A DNA stretch of 64,000 nt from Schistosoma mansoni (GCF_000237925.1 NC_031497.1:21744325-21808324); one strand, 5' to 3'; shown: positions 33,806 through 46,627, counted from the first letter of the stretch. The notes: generated by a model not told the origin, from the sequence alone. Numbers and translations are program-made.

Positions 33806-34157
33806 TTTAAACAGAGTACCTATTTTATGTTTTTTTCAGTTTACCAAATGTTACTTTAGAAAATGTATAAATATTGTCAATTTTTTTTTGATAGCCAAAT
33901 CAATATTTTTATCTGATAAAAAAAAGAAAAACCGGACAGTTTATTCAGTTTGTCAAAATTATTAAATTTTTTTGCATATTTTTTATCATTTAAAAATTTA
34001 TTCGTTTTTTTTAATGATAATAAAAATTAAAAAAAAAAAAAAACAATTTTCCGAAAATAATATTTTTTTGGAAAAAAATGTTATCACTAAACTATTAATC
34101 GTATTATGACTCTAATAATTTATCTTTTTGATTTGCTTATTAACATACTATACATTT

Positions 34158-34623
34158 TAAGCAAAGATGGATAATGGCTAGAAGTAGAATCCAGTTTGAC
34201 GCACGTTTTGTCCTATTTTGGACTCGTCAGCTGGATGTACTTGCATCTCAGAGTTGATATTCACTCTGCGAGTTGAACCTAGAACCTTTCGTTTCAAAAG
34301 CCATCACATTATCCACTCAGCTACTGAGTCGTGATATCCACTTGCTTGTGCAATGGGGTAAAATTTAAATTCACGGCGAAAGGTATTGGGTTCGAGTCCC
34401 AGAGTGAACATCAACTCTGAGATGTAGGTACATCCAACTGACGAGTTCCAAATAGGACGAAACACGCGTCAAACTGAATTCCAATACTATCCACTATCCA
34501 TCTTTGCTTATAATGCTTGTGAATTTAGGCTATACCGATGCAAATATTTCAGTAAGAGACTGACCAGTTGCAGTCCTAAAAACATCAATGGGATGATTCA
34601 AACAAACAATACTAAGTGAATTT
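34158..34623. repeat. Palindromic SINE-A with 13-bp target duplication
   Basis: 34158 to about 34377 is minus (stem I, hammerhead, head, pre-head). From GGCGAAAGG the strand flips to plus head, hammerhead and full tail. ATACTATACATTT flanks both sides (34145-34157 and 34624-34636). Head and hammerhead are present twice in opposite orientation, so a single monomer RNA could not have been the template. Confidence 0.92.
34431..34480 (+). ncRNA. Hammerhead ribozyme, SINE-A type with 3-nt insertion
   Basis: CATCCA arm, CTGACGA core, GTTCCAAATAGGAC stem II with one mismatch, GAAA, ACACGCGT, GTC, then AAA before the CTGAAT arm. Confidence 0.6.
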
Positions 34624-34636
34624 ATACTATACATTT

Positions 34637-35462
34637 GTGAATTTTTAAAATCTATGGCAATTTTAATATTTGCTAATACCACAAAATAACCAATGAAAAA
34701 TTAATAAACAAAACTATAACATTTATCGTAATAAAACACTTGTGTTACCTTGCTTAACTGTAACCTTTATATGTTAATTTATGTAAAGGGATGGGAATAC
34801 GATGTTTTAGCGTCAGTCGAAGTATAGTAATGAGAGAATAGAATGTTAAAATCCCAGAAGACGATAAAGATATAAACTACCAGTGCGTTCTTAGAAGTAA
34901 ACAAAAATTAATTATTATATCGTTTATAAGGAGTGATGGATAACTTGTGATAACATACAATTTGTTTATTCTTTTATATTGGTATTTTTCCAGAATAAGA
35001 ATGGTAGAATGATCATTACCGTAATCACTGGAGTGTCATATATTTATGAGTTGATTTAATGTTCATACGAATGTAATGAACACCACTTTCCTAAGATAGC
35101 AAAGGACATCTTTTTACAAAAACATGTTGATTAAAATCGGTTTTTTGTTTCCACAATATCATCAATGACGTATGTACTATGATGAAATATCTATTTCCAT
35201 GTTTATTGAATAAACGTTTATTACAGTGATTAATTACTTTATTATCTAGGGGGAAAGATGACATTTCTTCATATTGTTCTATTGCATATAAGTAAACCAA
35301 ACGAATTAGGTAATTTCTGGATGGGCAATTGTCAAAAAAATTTTCTCCTATCATTTGAGTTTTGTTCACTATTCAATACTAAAAAAACGAATACTGATCA
35401 GATCTAAATTGTTCCGTCAACTAACTAATCGCTTTTCATCGTTCAAGTTCAGTCCTCGTTTA
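34637..35462. other. AT-rich intergenic sequence
   Basis: A 92-residue minus frame at 35091-35369 is the longest here. It has no recognisable domain and may be chance. Confidence 0.4.
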
Positions 35463-36087
35463 TCTTACTTACTTACCTACGTCTGTTACTCCCAATGGAG
35501 CATAGGCCACCGACCAGCATTCTCCAACCCACTCTGTCCCCCACCTTCCTTTCTAGTTCTATCCAACTTCTGTTCATTCTTCTCATGTCTGTTTCCATTT
35601 GTCGGCGCAATGTGTTCTTCGGTGTTTCTCTTATCCCTTGGCCTTCAGGATTCCATATGAGGGCTTGTCTTGTGACACAATTGGGTGATTTCCTCAATGT
35701 GTGGCCTATTCACTTCCAGTGCTTCTTCCTGATTTCTTCCTCCACCGTATGGAATCTGGTTAGTTGTCTCCCACAGTAGAATGTTGCTGATAGTGTCTGG
35801 CCATCGGATCCGAAGTATCTTGCGTAGACAACTGTTAATAAGAATTTGTTTCTTCTGGATGATGGCTTTGGTAGTTCTCCACATCTCCGCCTCATACAGT
35901 AGGATTGTCTTGACATTTGTATTGAAAATTCTGACTTAGGTGTTGGTTGACAGACAATTGTTTTGAGTTCCAGATGTTGTTCAGTTGTAAATATGCTGCT
36001 CTTGTTTTGCTGATCCTCACCCTCACATCTGTATAAGATCCACCGTGTTCATCAATGATGCTGCCCAGATATGTAAAGGTTCCCACA
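35463..36087 (-). mobile_element. RTE-like LINE, young 5'-truncated copy
   Basis: 3' (TAAG)n end at left (CTTACTTACTTACC). About ten substitutions over ~600 bp from the plus copy at 32885-33667. Both share the same broken frames: the segment after FQYKCQDNPTV and the switch after [15 protein letters not shown]. No target duplication is evident. Confidence 0.9.
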
Positions 36088-36552
36088 TGCTTATGAATTC
36101 TAAGCTGTTTTAAATAAAATATCTAATAATCTAATTAGATGCTTAGCTTTATATAACACGATTTAAACAATACTGCACATGATCTTCCCCGTTTATTGAA
36201 AATCACTCTCACGATTGTTTCTCTTTCACTTTAAATCATACCGATGTAAAATATTATTGTTAACCGGATAATTATCAACAAATCAATGACCCTGATATAA
36301 GTATATATACACAGTAACTCTTGCGTAAATAATTGTTGCTCTATAGAAATCATTTCTCTGTAATACAGATTGACCTCAGAACTATTATTAAATAAGGATG
36401 TTTTCAATATAAATTTATCCATAACTTCAGTTATTGGTTTTATTTAATGATAATATAACATATACTACTAATATAATTAATTAGCGGAAATATTGAAACA
36501 GAAAATAAGAGTATTCATACATGAAAAATGAGGAAATATAGGATACCTACAT

Positions 36553-36622
36553 TATATATATTATATATATATGTATATATATATATAGTTAGATAGGTAG
36601 ATAGATATAGATAGATAGATGA
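36553..36622. repeat. (TA)n / (GATA)n microsatellite
   Basis: Alternating TA followed by GATAGATA units. Confidence 0.9.
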
Positions 36623-36751
36623 GACAAGTACTCAGGAAGTCATACAGAGTTAGACAGTTATTTAAGTTATGTATTCAGTACCAAGCAACAACAAACTAAA
36701 ATAATGTTAATATTAGATTAGATAAAGTTTAAGATTTAATAAAATAATGCC

Positions 36752-37176
36752 TATATAGTTGAGATTATGAGTCAATTGAAGCTGGACAACCATGGGTAAC
36801 CTGGAAGCACTGCTTGACGGCCGTTTCGTCCTATTAGGAGACTCCTCAGCAGTGCACACCCAAAATCCCGCCTTACGAGATTAGAACACAAGACCTATCA
36901 ATCTCGCGCGTGAACGCTTAACCACTAGACCACTGAGCCGGCCGGCATCCAATGGTGTTAATGTCTAACTTCAACCAATCCATGAAGTTGAGCAACCATT
37001 CATCAATGTCTTCAGTGAGTTAATATCTCCCAACAGACCTGGTTGAACTCCACTGGTTACTGCTTCTCACTGGAACTCCAGGAAATACCTCATGGAGCCA
37101 GTCACTAGTGTGCATATGATTATAATCAGAAGGGTCTTTGTGGAGATTTTTAGTAGTTTTATATAGTTGAGACCAT
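36752..37176 (-). repeat. SINE-B, circularly permuted copy
   Basis: In minus-strand order it begins inside the tail (CTCAACTATATAAAACTAC...CCCTTCTGATTAT). It passes directly into the 5' start (AATCATATGCACACTAGTGAC), then pre-head, head and hammerhead, and stops at the same tail point (CTCAACTATATAG). It is one unit long but opened at a different place, as expected from a circle or from a slice of a tandem array. Confidence 0.85.
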
Positions 37177-37382
37177 TATTGCCTACTTAAATTATTCATT
37201 TTAGTTTATCATTATTTATTGATACGATCATGTAAATGAATAAAATGTTCTTCATGCATGCTATCCTTATAAATATTAATAAACTACATCAAATATCTGG
37301 GTAATATTTAAAGTTTGTCAAGTGGTTGCATTTTTTATTCGTTATAAATCAACAGTTATTAACAATGAGTAGGTATTTGTTT

Positions 37383-37907
37383 ATTATTTTATTTATTTAA
37401 ATACATAAATATTGGAACAAAGTGGCACCAGATTTATATGCGCCACAAAAATCTCATTTGGTTTGTGTGAAGGCTGTGATACTGTCCAGGTGCTCAAACT
37501 GAAGCAGGTGGTTTTCTTAGGGGGCCACACCCGAAGCCTTTGACCTAAAGATCTGATCCACAAGGCAGTGGAGCGTCGTGAGGAGATGCAGTCCCATGGT
37601 AGCAAGTGACCAACGATTGATTCATACTCGATTTGTTCCCTCAGGATACTGGAGCCCATGTGCACCATTGGTTTGGAATCAGTATTTTCCAACTATCCTA
37701 GGTGGACCCTCCGTGTCTACCGACCCGGTCGAAGCGCTGAACATTCGCTTTTCGTCCTCTCAATTTCGTAAACAACACCCTGGTCATCAGAAGGCAGTGA
37801 GTAGGACTTCCCTGACAGGTGCTATATACGCGTGGCGATGTGAGAGCATTTGGAGAGGGAGAGTGTACTCTCCCCACTCTCGGCCGTACCAGGGTATTTG
37901 GGGTCAT
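37383..37907 (-). mobile_element. R3 retroposon, full length, minus
   Basis: 3' end at left (TTATTTTATTTATTTAAATAC), 5' end at right (TATTTGGGGTC). Closely similar to the 26794-27315 copy, including the 99-codon frame (minus 37393-37692). Target duplication not clear. Confidence 0.85.
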
Positions 37908-38108
37908 AAGTTATGTATAAAGAATTTTCAAGTAAGAATTCAATAAATGTCACTTTAATTTCTTTTAAAAGCAGATTTCTAATTTGAACCAAGGATAGTT
38001 TAATTACACTTTGAATAGTGTCTAGCGTAATTAGTCTTCTTTTAGAGGATATTTGTTGTGACTTTATAAGAACGCCGTCGCCAATTTTTTATGATTTTAT
38101 GTCCGGGT

Positions 38109-38589
38109 TGTTATAACGTGATTTATCCACAAATCGAAATACGACTTTTCCAGTCTTAACATTGTGTAAAGTCAATGACGTTCAACTGGTATGAGCAGTC
38201 TAGCGTCCTTATTGGTCCCTTGTCCTCCTAGCCCCTACAATTGAGTCCAGAACACCAATTGCAGCTTCTGTTATGCGAATCATTTATTTCAAGCATACTC
38301 GGTTTATATACCAAACAGACAGACCTCATGACACAATAAAATAGAAAATAATATTTGTGCGAGATCAAGCCAAATGTGGCTGTGAAAGTAGGATACAATA
38401 ATCAATAAACTGAATATAATTTAGGGACAGTAAATCGTAAAATAATAATTCATAGGTCAAAACGAAGGTGAATATAGATATACACAATCTAATTACTCAA
38501 TAGTTAAACAATAAGAGTATATATAGAATAATAGTCCATTAATTGGTCCCGGAAGTCACCCTTACTCATATCTTTGCTAGGACATAACA
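38109..38589 (-). mobile_element. Solo LTR (family 1), minus strand
   Basis: A 481-bp fossil. On the plus strand it starts TGTTATAACG and ends GACATAACA. The TATA-box block (GTTTATATACCAAACAGACAG on plus, in outline) matches 15348-15855. Flanking 5-mers differ (CGGGT and GTATT), so it is older or rearranged. No internal region. Confidence 0.7.
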
Positions 38590-39037
38590 GTATTTCACTT
38601 AGTACTCTTCTGAATAATGCTCTGTTCTTTCATATAACTATTACATTATTGTAATCTTCTAAAGAAAAGTAAGATATTCAGCTGATATAGCGTAAATTAA
38701 TTGAAATATTCTATATTGATTAACTACTATCCAATTACTGACAGCATCTAAAATACCGAACTAAAATGTGAATACCGACTCAGTTCATTACCTATAGTCA
38801 AGTAATTTCGAATGGATTAGAGTATTCTTTTATTCCATAATGAAAAAAAGTATAATTCAAATGTATTTAGTTATCTATGATTCATTAGTATTTTAAACGG
38901 ATTATCAACACTGGGAAACACTTCTATGATATTTATGAATAAAGTACGACAGATTAGTTCACAGACTAATATTTTCCAGAAACAGTAAACGCTTTAATCT
39001 ATTTCAATATACAAACTAAACCTTTATCATTATCAAA

Positions 39038-39460
39038 AAGGGATTTCGTGGAGATTTTAGTAGTTTTATATAGTTGAGATCATGAGTCAATTGAAGCTAG
39101 ACCGCCATGGAAAACCTGAAAAAACTAGACAGCCGTTTCGTCCTATTGTGGGACTCCTCAGCAGTGCACACCCACGATCCCGCCTCACGAGATTCCAACC
39201 CAGGACCTTTCAGTCGCGTGCGCGAGCGTTTAACCTCTAGACCACTGAGCCGGCATCCAACGGTGTTAATGTTTAACTTCAACCAATCCACGAAATTGCC
39301 GGCTCAGTGGTCTATCGGTTAAGTACTCTGGCGCGAGACTAGTAGATCCTGGGTTTGAGTCTCGTGAGGCGGGATCGTGGATTCTCACTGCCGAGGAGTC
39401 CCAAACTAGGACGAGTTGGCTGTCAAGCAGTGCTTCCAGGTTTTTCATGGTTGTCGTTCG
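39038..39460. repeat. Inverted pair of SINE-B, head to head
   Basis: Minus monomer (tail to pre-head, 39038-39297), then immediately a plus head, hammerhead and tail start (39298-39460). The plus hammerhead has a damaged GAAA (GAGT). Confidence 0.9.
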
Positions 39461-40550
39461 TTTTCTAATGATAAGTCGCTTATTATGCTAACAAACATCA
39501 ATCCAATTGAAGTACAATTATTCAATATTCACATATTAACGTGCATCATTCTAAACGACTAACTCATTGAAGAAGTCTCCTTTATTGAACTTACTTGCTA
39601 TGAAAAAAATTTCACTACATTCAATAGTGAATTTCTTAAGGAAGGTTACTACGGTTATTGCTTTAGATAATGATGATGATTATGATAAGCGTATAGTCGG
39701 TAAACTGGTTCAAACATTGTAGTTATCATTATTCTAAGAATATTTCTTACACTGATACAGAATGATAAAGTGATGATGATTAGATTAGTAGATAGATATT
39801 ATCTTTCAGATACAATTCATGTCAAAACTTATATTTTTGAAATAAAATTTGCTTATTAGTAAATAAGAAATAGGTCAAATTTATCTGGATTATGAAAAGC
39901 TTCAACCTTTTTTTTCAGGTCAATTTAATCCTTATTGGTACAATATCATTAGTTACTTAAATCATACTGTTTTCGAAATCCATCTATTGAGTAGTCGAAT
40001 ACTAAACAGTTACCACTTTACAACATAATCATACTACATGGACTATATTTACGGTGGATAGTCTTAGTCTTAGTCAATGTAATAATATTGCGTACGTTGC
40101 AACACATTGAAATAACCATTCACATTGTTTTCTTCCAAGTATTTTACAATTAAATAACAGTGTTGTTTAAGAAAACTTATACTGAAAGTAAATCAATGGT
40201 GTCCAAGATAATTCATGTTCAATATTCTCTATACATCAAAATAATTGAACATGACCTCATTCTTCTAACTATCATGGAATAAGGTAAGGTATTCACGAAT
40301 GATTTTGACATTTAAACAATTTACACAGCATGATATTACTATTGGGAATAAGAATCTCATAATTGAAAGTATAACAAGTTCATCTTAAAGTAGAAATCCA
40401 TGAAATGTTCTTGAAAATAGATTATGTTTAAAATGAATTAAAAAGTATGGTAACTTAGTTAAATTATTTAAGGAATGGATAAACTATAGTTACATTGATA
40501 GAATTCAAACATGTTGACACAATGGTGTGGGGATTTAAGAATTTGTACTA
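39461..40550. other. AT-rich intergenic sequence
   Basis: No gene or repeat recognised. Short GAT/ATG repeats near 39670 and 39770. Confidence 0.45.
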
Positions 40551-40852
40551 TGCTGTGGGCTACTTATATTCACATAAGTAGTATATGGTGATGGTCAGAC
40601 ATAAAATGTATTTTGGCAGAAGATCGATAAGGAACGAACAGGAATGAAGCGCGATCGGTACAAAAATGTATGAACAATGAAATCAGAGATGACGGACTGA
40701 TATTTGCAGAAGAAACAGTTAAGATTGAGACAATTGATTGTTATTTTGCAAACTAACTGTTTACTGTATGGTTCTGAAAATTAAGTGAGATAGTCTGTAA
40801 ATTGTGTCTAAATACATTCAATTGTCCTCCACCAGTGTTCTTATTCACTACA
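40551..40852 (+). repeat. R5 interspersed repeat, copy 5
   Basis: Starts TGCTGTGGGCTACTTATATT and ends TTCACTACA. Colinear with copies 1-4. Confidence 0.7.
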
Positions 40853-41417
40853 GTATCTTTTAACCTGTAAAAGAAATTAAAAAGAAAGACTTTTACTTTC
40901 AAATGAATTGATCAGTCATCATTATTATAAAGAATTTTTAGTTGCTAGTCTAGAATGATTAAATACTATAAATTACATTCTATATAAATAAAATCTGGTA
41001 ACTTACTAAGTTACTCAACGACCCCCCTTCAAAAAAAACTTCCAAAAAATATTTCCCCTTGAAAAATCAAAATAAATTCAGTCGATTTCATAAATTAAAA
41101 AAAAAACGTTTACACGTAAATTCATTTGTCATTATTGCCCTGTATCCAAACGAAAAATACAAAAAATTTTTTTTTATTTTAGCAAATAATTGAAATAAAT
41201 GAGGGTAATTATATATTTTGAAAAGAAAAATAAAAAGAAGAAAATAATTGAAAGGGCTAATGAAAAAGAAAAAACTTTTCTTTTAAGAAATTCTAAATCA
41301 TGCTATTGTCATTAATCAAAATAGTTTTCGTTTTAAAGGAATAATTTACAAAGTTTAGGTTACTTATCAAATTAGAATATATGATAGAATTGTTCAAAAA
41401 AAAGTTATTTATTTTAA
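40853..41417. other. Homopolymer-rich AT sequence
   Basis: Several A and T runs; nothing recognised. Confidence 0.45.
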
Positions 41418-41750
41418 TAGTTGAGATCATGAATCAATCAATTGAAGCTAGATCACCACGATCCCGCCTCACGAGATTGGAACCCAGGACCTACCAGTCT
41501 CGCTCCAGAGCATTTAACCGATAGACCACTGAACCGGCATCCAGCGGTGTTGATGTCTAACCTCAACTGGTAGGTTCTGGGTTCGAGTCCCGCGAGGCGA
41601 GATCGTGGATGAGCACTGCTGAGAAGTCTCATATTAGGACGAGTTGGCCGTCAAGCAGTGCTTCCAGGTTTTCCATGGTGGTCTAGCTTCAATTGACTCA
41701 TGATCTTAACTATATAAAATTACTAAAATCTCCACAAAACCCCCTTGTGA
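41418..41750. repeat. SINE-B inverted composite
   Basis: Minus tail start, then minus head and pre-head (to GTCTAACCTCAAC, about 41566), then plus B box (GGGTTCGAGTCCCGCGAGG), hammerhead (GAAA altered to GAGT) and tail. The minus hammerhead is deleted between GCTAGATCACC and ACGATCCCGCC. Confidence 0.85.
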
Positions 41751-41915
41751 TCAAGTTGTTTTTATTTTCTTTAACCACAAATGAAAAAAAACATGAATTC
41801 TTCAATTTTTTTTGGAAAAACTATAATTTGGTGTTAAGTTTTTGGTTAGATATATCGTTGATCATCATAATGTTATATAATATAGAATTTTTAAAAAACA
41901 GACATTTTATCAATA

Positions 41916-42143
41916 AGCAAGGATGGATAATGGCTAGAAGTGGAATCCAGTTTGACGTGCGTTTCGTCTTATTTGGGACTCGTTAACTAGATGTACCTGC
42001 ACTTCAGCGTTGATGTTCACTCTGGGACTCGAACCTAGTACCGTTTGCTTCAAACGTCATCACATTATCCACTCAGCTACTGAGTCCTGACAGCCACTTG
42101 TTTGTGTAATGGGGTGAAGTTTAAATTCACTTAGTATTGTTTG
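41916..42143 (-). repeat. SINE-A, permuted copy with 10-bp target duplication
   Basis: Minus-oriented. In element order it starts in the tail (CAAACAATACTAAGTGAATTT), continues through pre-head, head and hammerhead, and ends at CATCCTTGCTT. TTTATCAATA flanks both sides (41906-41915 and 42144-42153). The hammerhead core is changed (GTTAACGAG). Confidence 0.85.
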
Positions 42144-42153
42144 TTTATCAATA

Positions 42154-43334
42154 TTATTTTAACAGTTCTTTTGGACACCCATTTTGTAGTTCATAGGAAG
42201 AGTCAGTTAGTCAGTCAGTCATAGGACCTACCATATATATAATTCAAGTTACCATACCTTGTAAGTGCGATTAATTAAAATTGTCAGATCCAATCACAGA
42301 GTAGTAGATTTAACAACAGTATTAAAGGTAATAAAAAAGATTAGGCATTGAAGATACAGTGTGGAAAGAAAATATAAATAAATGAAATAAAAAACCCATA
42401 AGGTATTTAAGAACATTAAATTTAAATGAAAACAAGATGTTTATGTGTCTTAGCCATTGAAAGAGATTCTAATCAATATCATCCAAATTTTCTAATCATT
42501 GGTTACAACAGTAGTATGGACTCCGAACAACTAGTCTACGTCTATTATTATGGCTTAGTCCCATTGTCAATGAGTCCATGGACTGGTGTCAAGTTTTGGT
42601 TCGGTATTCCCTAGCTTTGTTCCAACATGACCACACACTAGACAACATCGCATATCAAGGTAGGTGGTCGTTGACGGTATATAACGTATGATCTAACCAC
42701 TTCATTTGGCAAAGATTCACTACCTCATCAAACTGCTTACCATCTTCACTCAAACTTGTTCATTTGGTGAACCCAAAATACATAAGCTATGCATCGAAAA
42801 CTTATATGACCAAATACTACATACCTACGAATATCCTCCATCCTCAAAGCTGTGTTTTGTAACCATAAATGAAAACAGAGGCAACAGCTGAACAATAACC
42901 TCGTTTTTGGGTACCATATGGATACCTCTTCTACGCCACATATGACGCTAATCGTCGAATTGCAAATGCGACTTCTGATTACTTGCCAAAATGTCGTCAG
43001 ACGCTAACTCCTCAAGGTTGTCAAAACTTGTTGATGTATACTATTCCCGAAGCATTATTTTAATAAAAAAACATACATTGTGTATCAGTCCATATTCATT
43101 TCGATACATTGATTGCACGTACTCTAAATAGTTCAAATAAATAGAGCAAACTATAAATTAGTTAGATTGAATTACTTTATCTTACAAGATATGTGTGAGA
43201 CAATTTAAAGATTGGATAATTATTTCAAATTTCTATTACAATTAATAGGAGAAAGAGTAGAACATTGACAAACGAATAAAATTTACATTAGTGATCTATC
43301 CAGTTACATTCAGCGTCAATAAAGTTAAAAAAAG
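42154..43334. other. Unassigned sequence with small frames
   Basis: Frames at 42426-42614 and 42706-42891 (61-62 residues) sit in slightly less AT-rich DNA that may be the remains of a coding element. I recognise no family. GTCAGTTAGTCAGTCAGTC at 42206 resembles a LINE 3' tail. Confidence 0.35.
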
Positions 43335-43760
43335 ATTAGTTGTATCATATTCCTATGGCTAAGGCTTCAATGAAACTTAGAATATGCCCTTTCACACTTT
43401 TATACAACACCATAAAAGATTAGTTAAGATCAATCTTATGACCTGTTTCGATTATATGTTTGGCCAAAGAGGATGATGGATGTTTATCCTCTACAAGTAT
43501 ATTATGTGTGATCAGATTGTTCAAAATGTCTTGCACCAATATAGAGGATGATGAATGTTCATCCTCTACCTATAGGTTCTGAGTATCCTCATTTGATTCT
43601 ATTTCTTTCTATAACCATTTTGGTACATATTCACACACCCTAATTTTGAGATCACGATTGCTCCTCCCTATGTATGTATGACCACACACACATCTAAATT
43701 AGTAAACACAGTGGGATGTGATACAATCATACATATGTCTTTGAGGTTTTGAATGAAGCA
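43335..43760 (-). mobile_element. Penelope-like element, GIY-YIG fragment
   Basis: Minus-strand blocks in order: a paired-cysteine region (about 43690-43730), HTYIGRSNRDLKIRVCEY (about 43610-43680), then LAKHIIETGHKID (about 43430-43475) and a final VKGHILSFIEAL (about 43360). TYIGR..R.L..RV and ..H...TGH.ID are PLE GIY-YIG signatures. Broken copy, of a different lineage from 12090-12645. Confidence 0.75.
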
Positions 43761-44901
43761 TGGACCTCGTTCTTACTTTGATAATGACCTTATTCATCAT
43801 ATTTCATCAAGTTTTCATTAACTGTTTACAACATATAATATTAGCAGAATCAAATCAACTAATCCAACTTCCTTTTCAGGTCCCTCAAGAAATACCCTTC
43901 CACGGTGTGGGCAGCCGGGAAGTGATATTAGCCCTCATACCCGTAACTGACTGAGCAGAATCAAATATATATCTATAACCATTACCATACTTATACAGGC
44001 ATATTTGATAATAAAAAAAAAGATAAGTATGCATCGTTTTGGTTAAAGAAACATTCAAATATGGTTTGTTGCGGTGGTTACAAAAAAATTTGTTAAAATT
44101 CAATACAATACTCTAAAAGTTAATATTCTGGAATCTTCTCTTGGGTATTGTATTTATTTATGGTATTGTTTTCAATCTCATTCATTTTACCACAAGGGGG
44201 CTTTAGTGGAGATTTTAAAATCTTTACTCAACCAACCATAATGAAACATTATTAACTAAACGTTTTTTTATAAGTGTGTTAATTGTTATAGTTGGTAAGC
44301 AGCTAACAATAATAATAATTTACCGATGCCAAATGAATTCATGGTTTTTCTTGTGAAAAGAAAGCAAATTATGTAACAGAAAAGGAAATTCCTTTTTCGA
44401 ATCATTCGTTTTCATAGTTTTTACATGACTAAAGATAATGAAGAGTATAGAAAGTATTAGAAGGCTCTGGTCAGAGATGAAGGTATTTTGAATGGAACTA
44501 TAAAGGAATATTTGAAGCTATAATGTAAAATCAAGTGAACATGTGAGTATATACTGCCATGCTTCGTTAATAGTTCACCTTAATACCGTTATAATACCAA
44601 TCTTAACGGTGCGTAAAATCAGAAGACAAAGGGAAGAGGCAACTATAGGTTTTTGTCGAATGACGCAGACCAGAAATTTACAAACACATGAGCAAGCAGC
44701 GCAGGCAATTACATAGGCAATTTATAGTCAAATTGTATAAGGGCACAGCAAAACAAAACAAAAGCTGATAATAGGATTTGCGTGCATATAGATAGGGGGA
44801 TGAGTATGAGCCATCGTATGATACTTAAACAATCAACATTTTGGTTAGTGTCATGTGTTCTACTGGTCATAACAGTACAAGGAATATGCAAATTGTTATT
44901 A
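43761..44901. other. Intergenic sequence
   Basis: No gene recognised. A SINE-B tail scrap (GGGGGCTTTAGTGGAGATTTT) lies at 44196-44216. Confidence 0.45.
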
Positions 44902-45076
44902 TCAGAAGAGGTTTTGTGGAGATTTCAGTATTTTCATAGTTGAAATCAAGAGTAAAGTGAAGCTAGACCACTATGGAAAACCTAGAAGCACTGCTCAACG
45001 TCCGTTTCGTCCCATTGTGGGACTCCTTAGCAGTGCGCATACACGGTCCCGCCTCGCGAGATTCGAACTCAGGTGT
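44902..45076 (-). repeat. SINE-B, minus fragment
   Basis: Tail (TTTTGTGGAGATTTCAG), stem I with AGC spacer, hammerhead and start of the tRNA-like region (GCGAGATTCGAACTCAGG). Confidence 0.87.
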
Positions 45077-45696
45077 ATAATCGAAACCAAGTTTTGCTGA
45101 AGAATAACTGTCTAGTTACGTAGAGACGCGTGGATCCCAATCGAAATCAGAACAAGATGATTGGGAAACTACGGTTCTAAATTTTATCATAAATACAAAT
45201 GTACAATTTTACCTAAACAAATATTACCACTCAGTTATTCAACCAATAATTGTTCCCACAATAATCAATCTAAATTACAATAAATAGATAAATCGATAAG
45301 AAATATAAGATCAAGTGAGAATCCGTTCAAAAGATGATAGTTTGTTGCTTTATAAAACATAGTGTTTCCAATTCTGAAAAAGTGCTTCAATTCACAATCA
45401 AAATGCACAATCCAAGTCAACTCAAGCAACACAATCAAAGAGAAAACAATCAATATGGCTGCCGCCAAGATTAAATATCAACTAAAACAACATAGCTACA
45501 ATTCAGGAAGAAACATAGAAACTCAGTGAAAGCAAGAGAAAAAATGAAAACCTATTCTAAAGTGAAACAAAACAATCTCAAATGGCATCAAAAAGACTAA
45601 CAAAATGTACAACTAAAGAAACCAATGAGAAAAAATTGCAAATTTATGCATGGAGGGATGTTCACACACAAAACCTTTGAAATGGGTCTTACACGA
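45077..45696. other. AT-rich sequence
   Basis: Nothing recognised; A-rich on the plus strand. Confidence 0.45.
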
Positions 45697-45905
45697 TGAC
45701 TTACCAGTCTCGCTCAAGAGCGCTTAACTACTAGACCACTGAGCCGGCATCCGATGGTGGATCCTGGGTCCGAATCTCGCAAAGCGGAATCGTGGATGCG
45801 CACTGCTGAGGAGTCCCACAATAGGACGAAACGGCTGCCCAGTGCTCTCGGGTTTCCCATGGTGGTCCAGCTTCAATTGACACATCATTTCAACTATGAA
45901 AATAA
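45697..45905. repeat. SINE-B inverted composite
   Basis: Minus head to GAGCCGGCATCCGATG, then plus GGATCCTGGGTCCGAATCTCG, hammerhead and tail. The flip has the same join as the copy at 51048-51424. In the hammerhead the cleavage triplet is GCC rather than GTC. Confidence 0.85.
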
Positions 45906-46627
45906 AGCAAACCACTTAATAACATGCTTTTTTCAGGATTGTACGTTAAATTAAATTTTTTAGAATTTTCGCATTTGAATTTTAAAACTAGAATTGAGTA
46001 GTTAGAATAATGGTAATATAATAAACAGTTTTCCTGATTTCCAACAATATTCTGCTAAATAATTAAACAATAAGTATGTATTATAACACGATTGTCAGCT
46101 TCGAGTTTCTGTCCTACTGCCTACATGTCGAACTCCGAAGACTATTATTTCTCATAATAACTTCAAGGAATACATTCTGAATCTAATTACTAATGCATGT
46201 AAAATAGTGATTAGTGGTAATCACTTTGTCAAGATTTGAATAATGTGTAAATGATAAAAGTAGAGCAACAATTCACCGACCCCCAGATCGATTATTCAAC
46301 GTTTTTGAAGAAAGTTGTAGCGTTTTAAACCAAACAAATTAGGAGTGAAACAAAAATTTGCTAGTAATAGAAGATTACTATAGAAAGACATCATTAGTTA
46401 ATTGATGTTGGAAATGCAAGTGATTGTACTAAATATCATAGAAACTGTTCATGAGATTTGGAGGTCATAGCTATGATCTGTTGTGTGAGTTGTGTTTTTG
46501 AACTATTGATAACTCTTAAATAAAGATAAGAACCATAATGTACTCATTAATGGTAACTCATAGTTTGAGGTTGCAGAGATTGTTGAATTTCATTGATGAC
46601 CAATCCATAATATCACGCGAAATGACC

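Noticed and set aside
35091-35369. 92-codon minus frame as a possible exon
   Set aside because: No domain, splice context or paralogue is visible, and frames of this length occur by chance in the window.
37370-37400. Target duplication GGTATTTG for the 37.4 kb R3
   Set aside because: The right-hand match lies inside the R3 5' end consensus, so it is not a true flank.
42426-42891. Two adjacent ~60-codon frames as a spliced gene
   Set aside because: I could not find convincing splice sites or a family; kept only as unassigned sequence.
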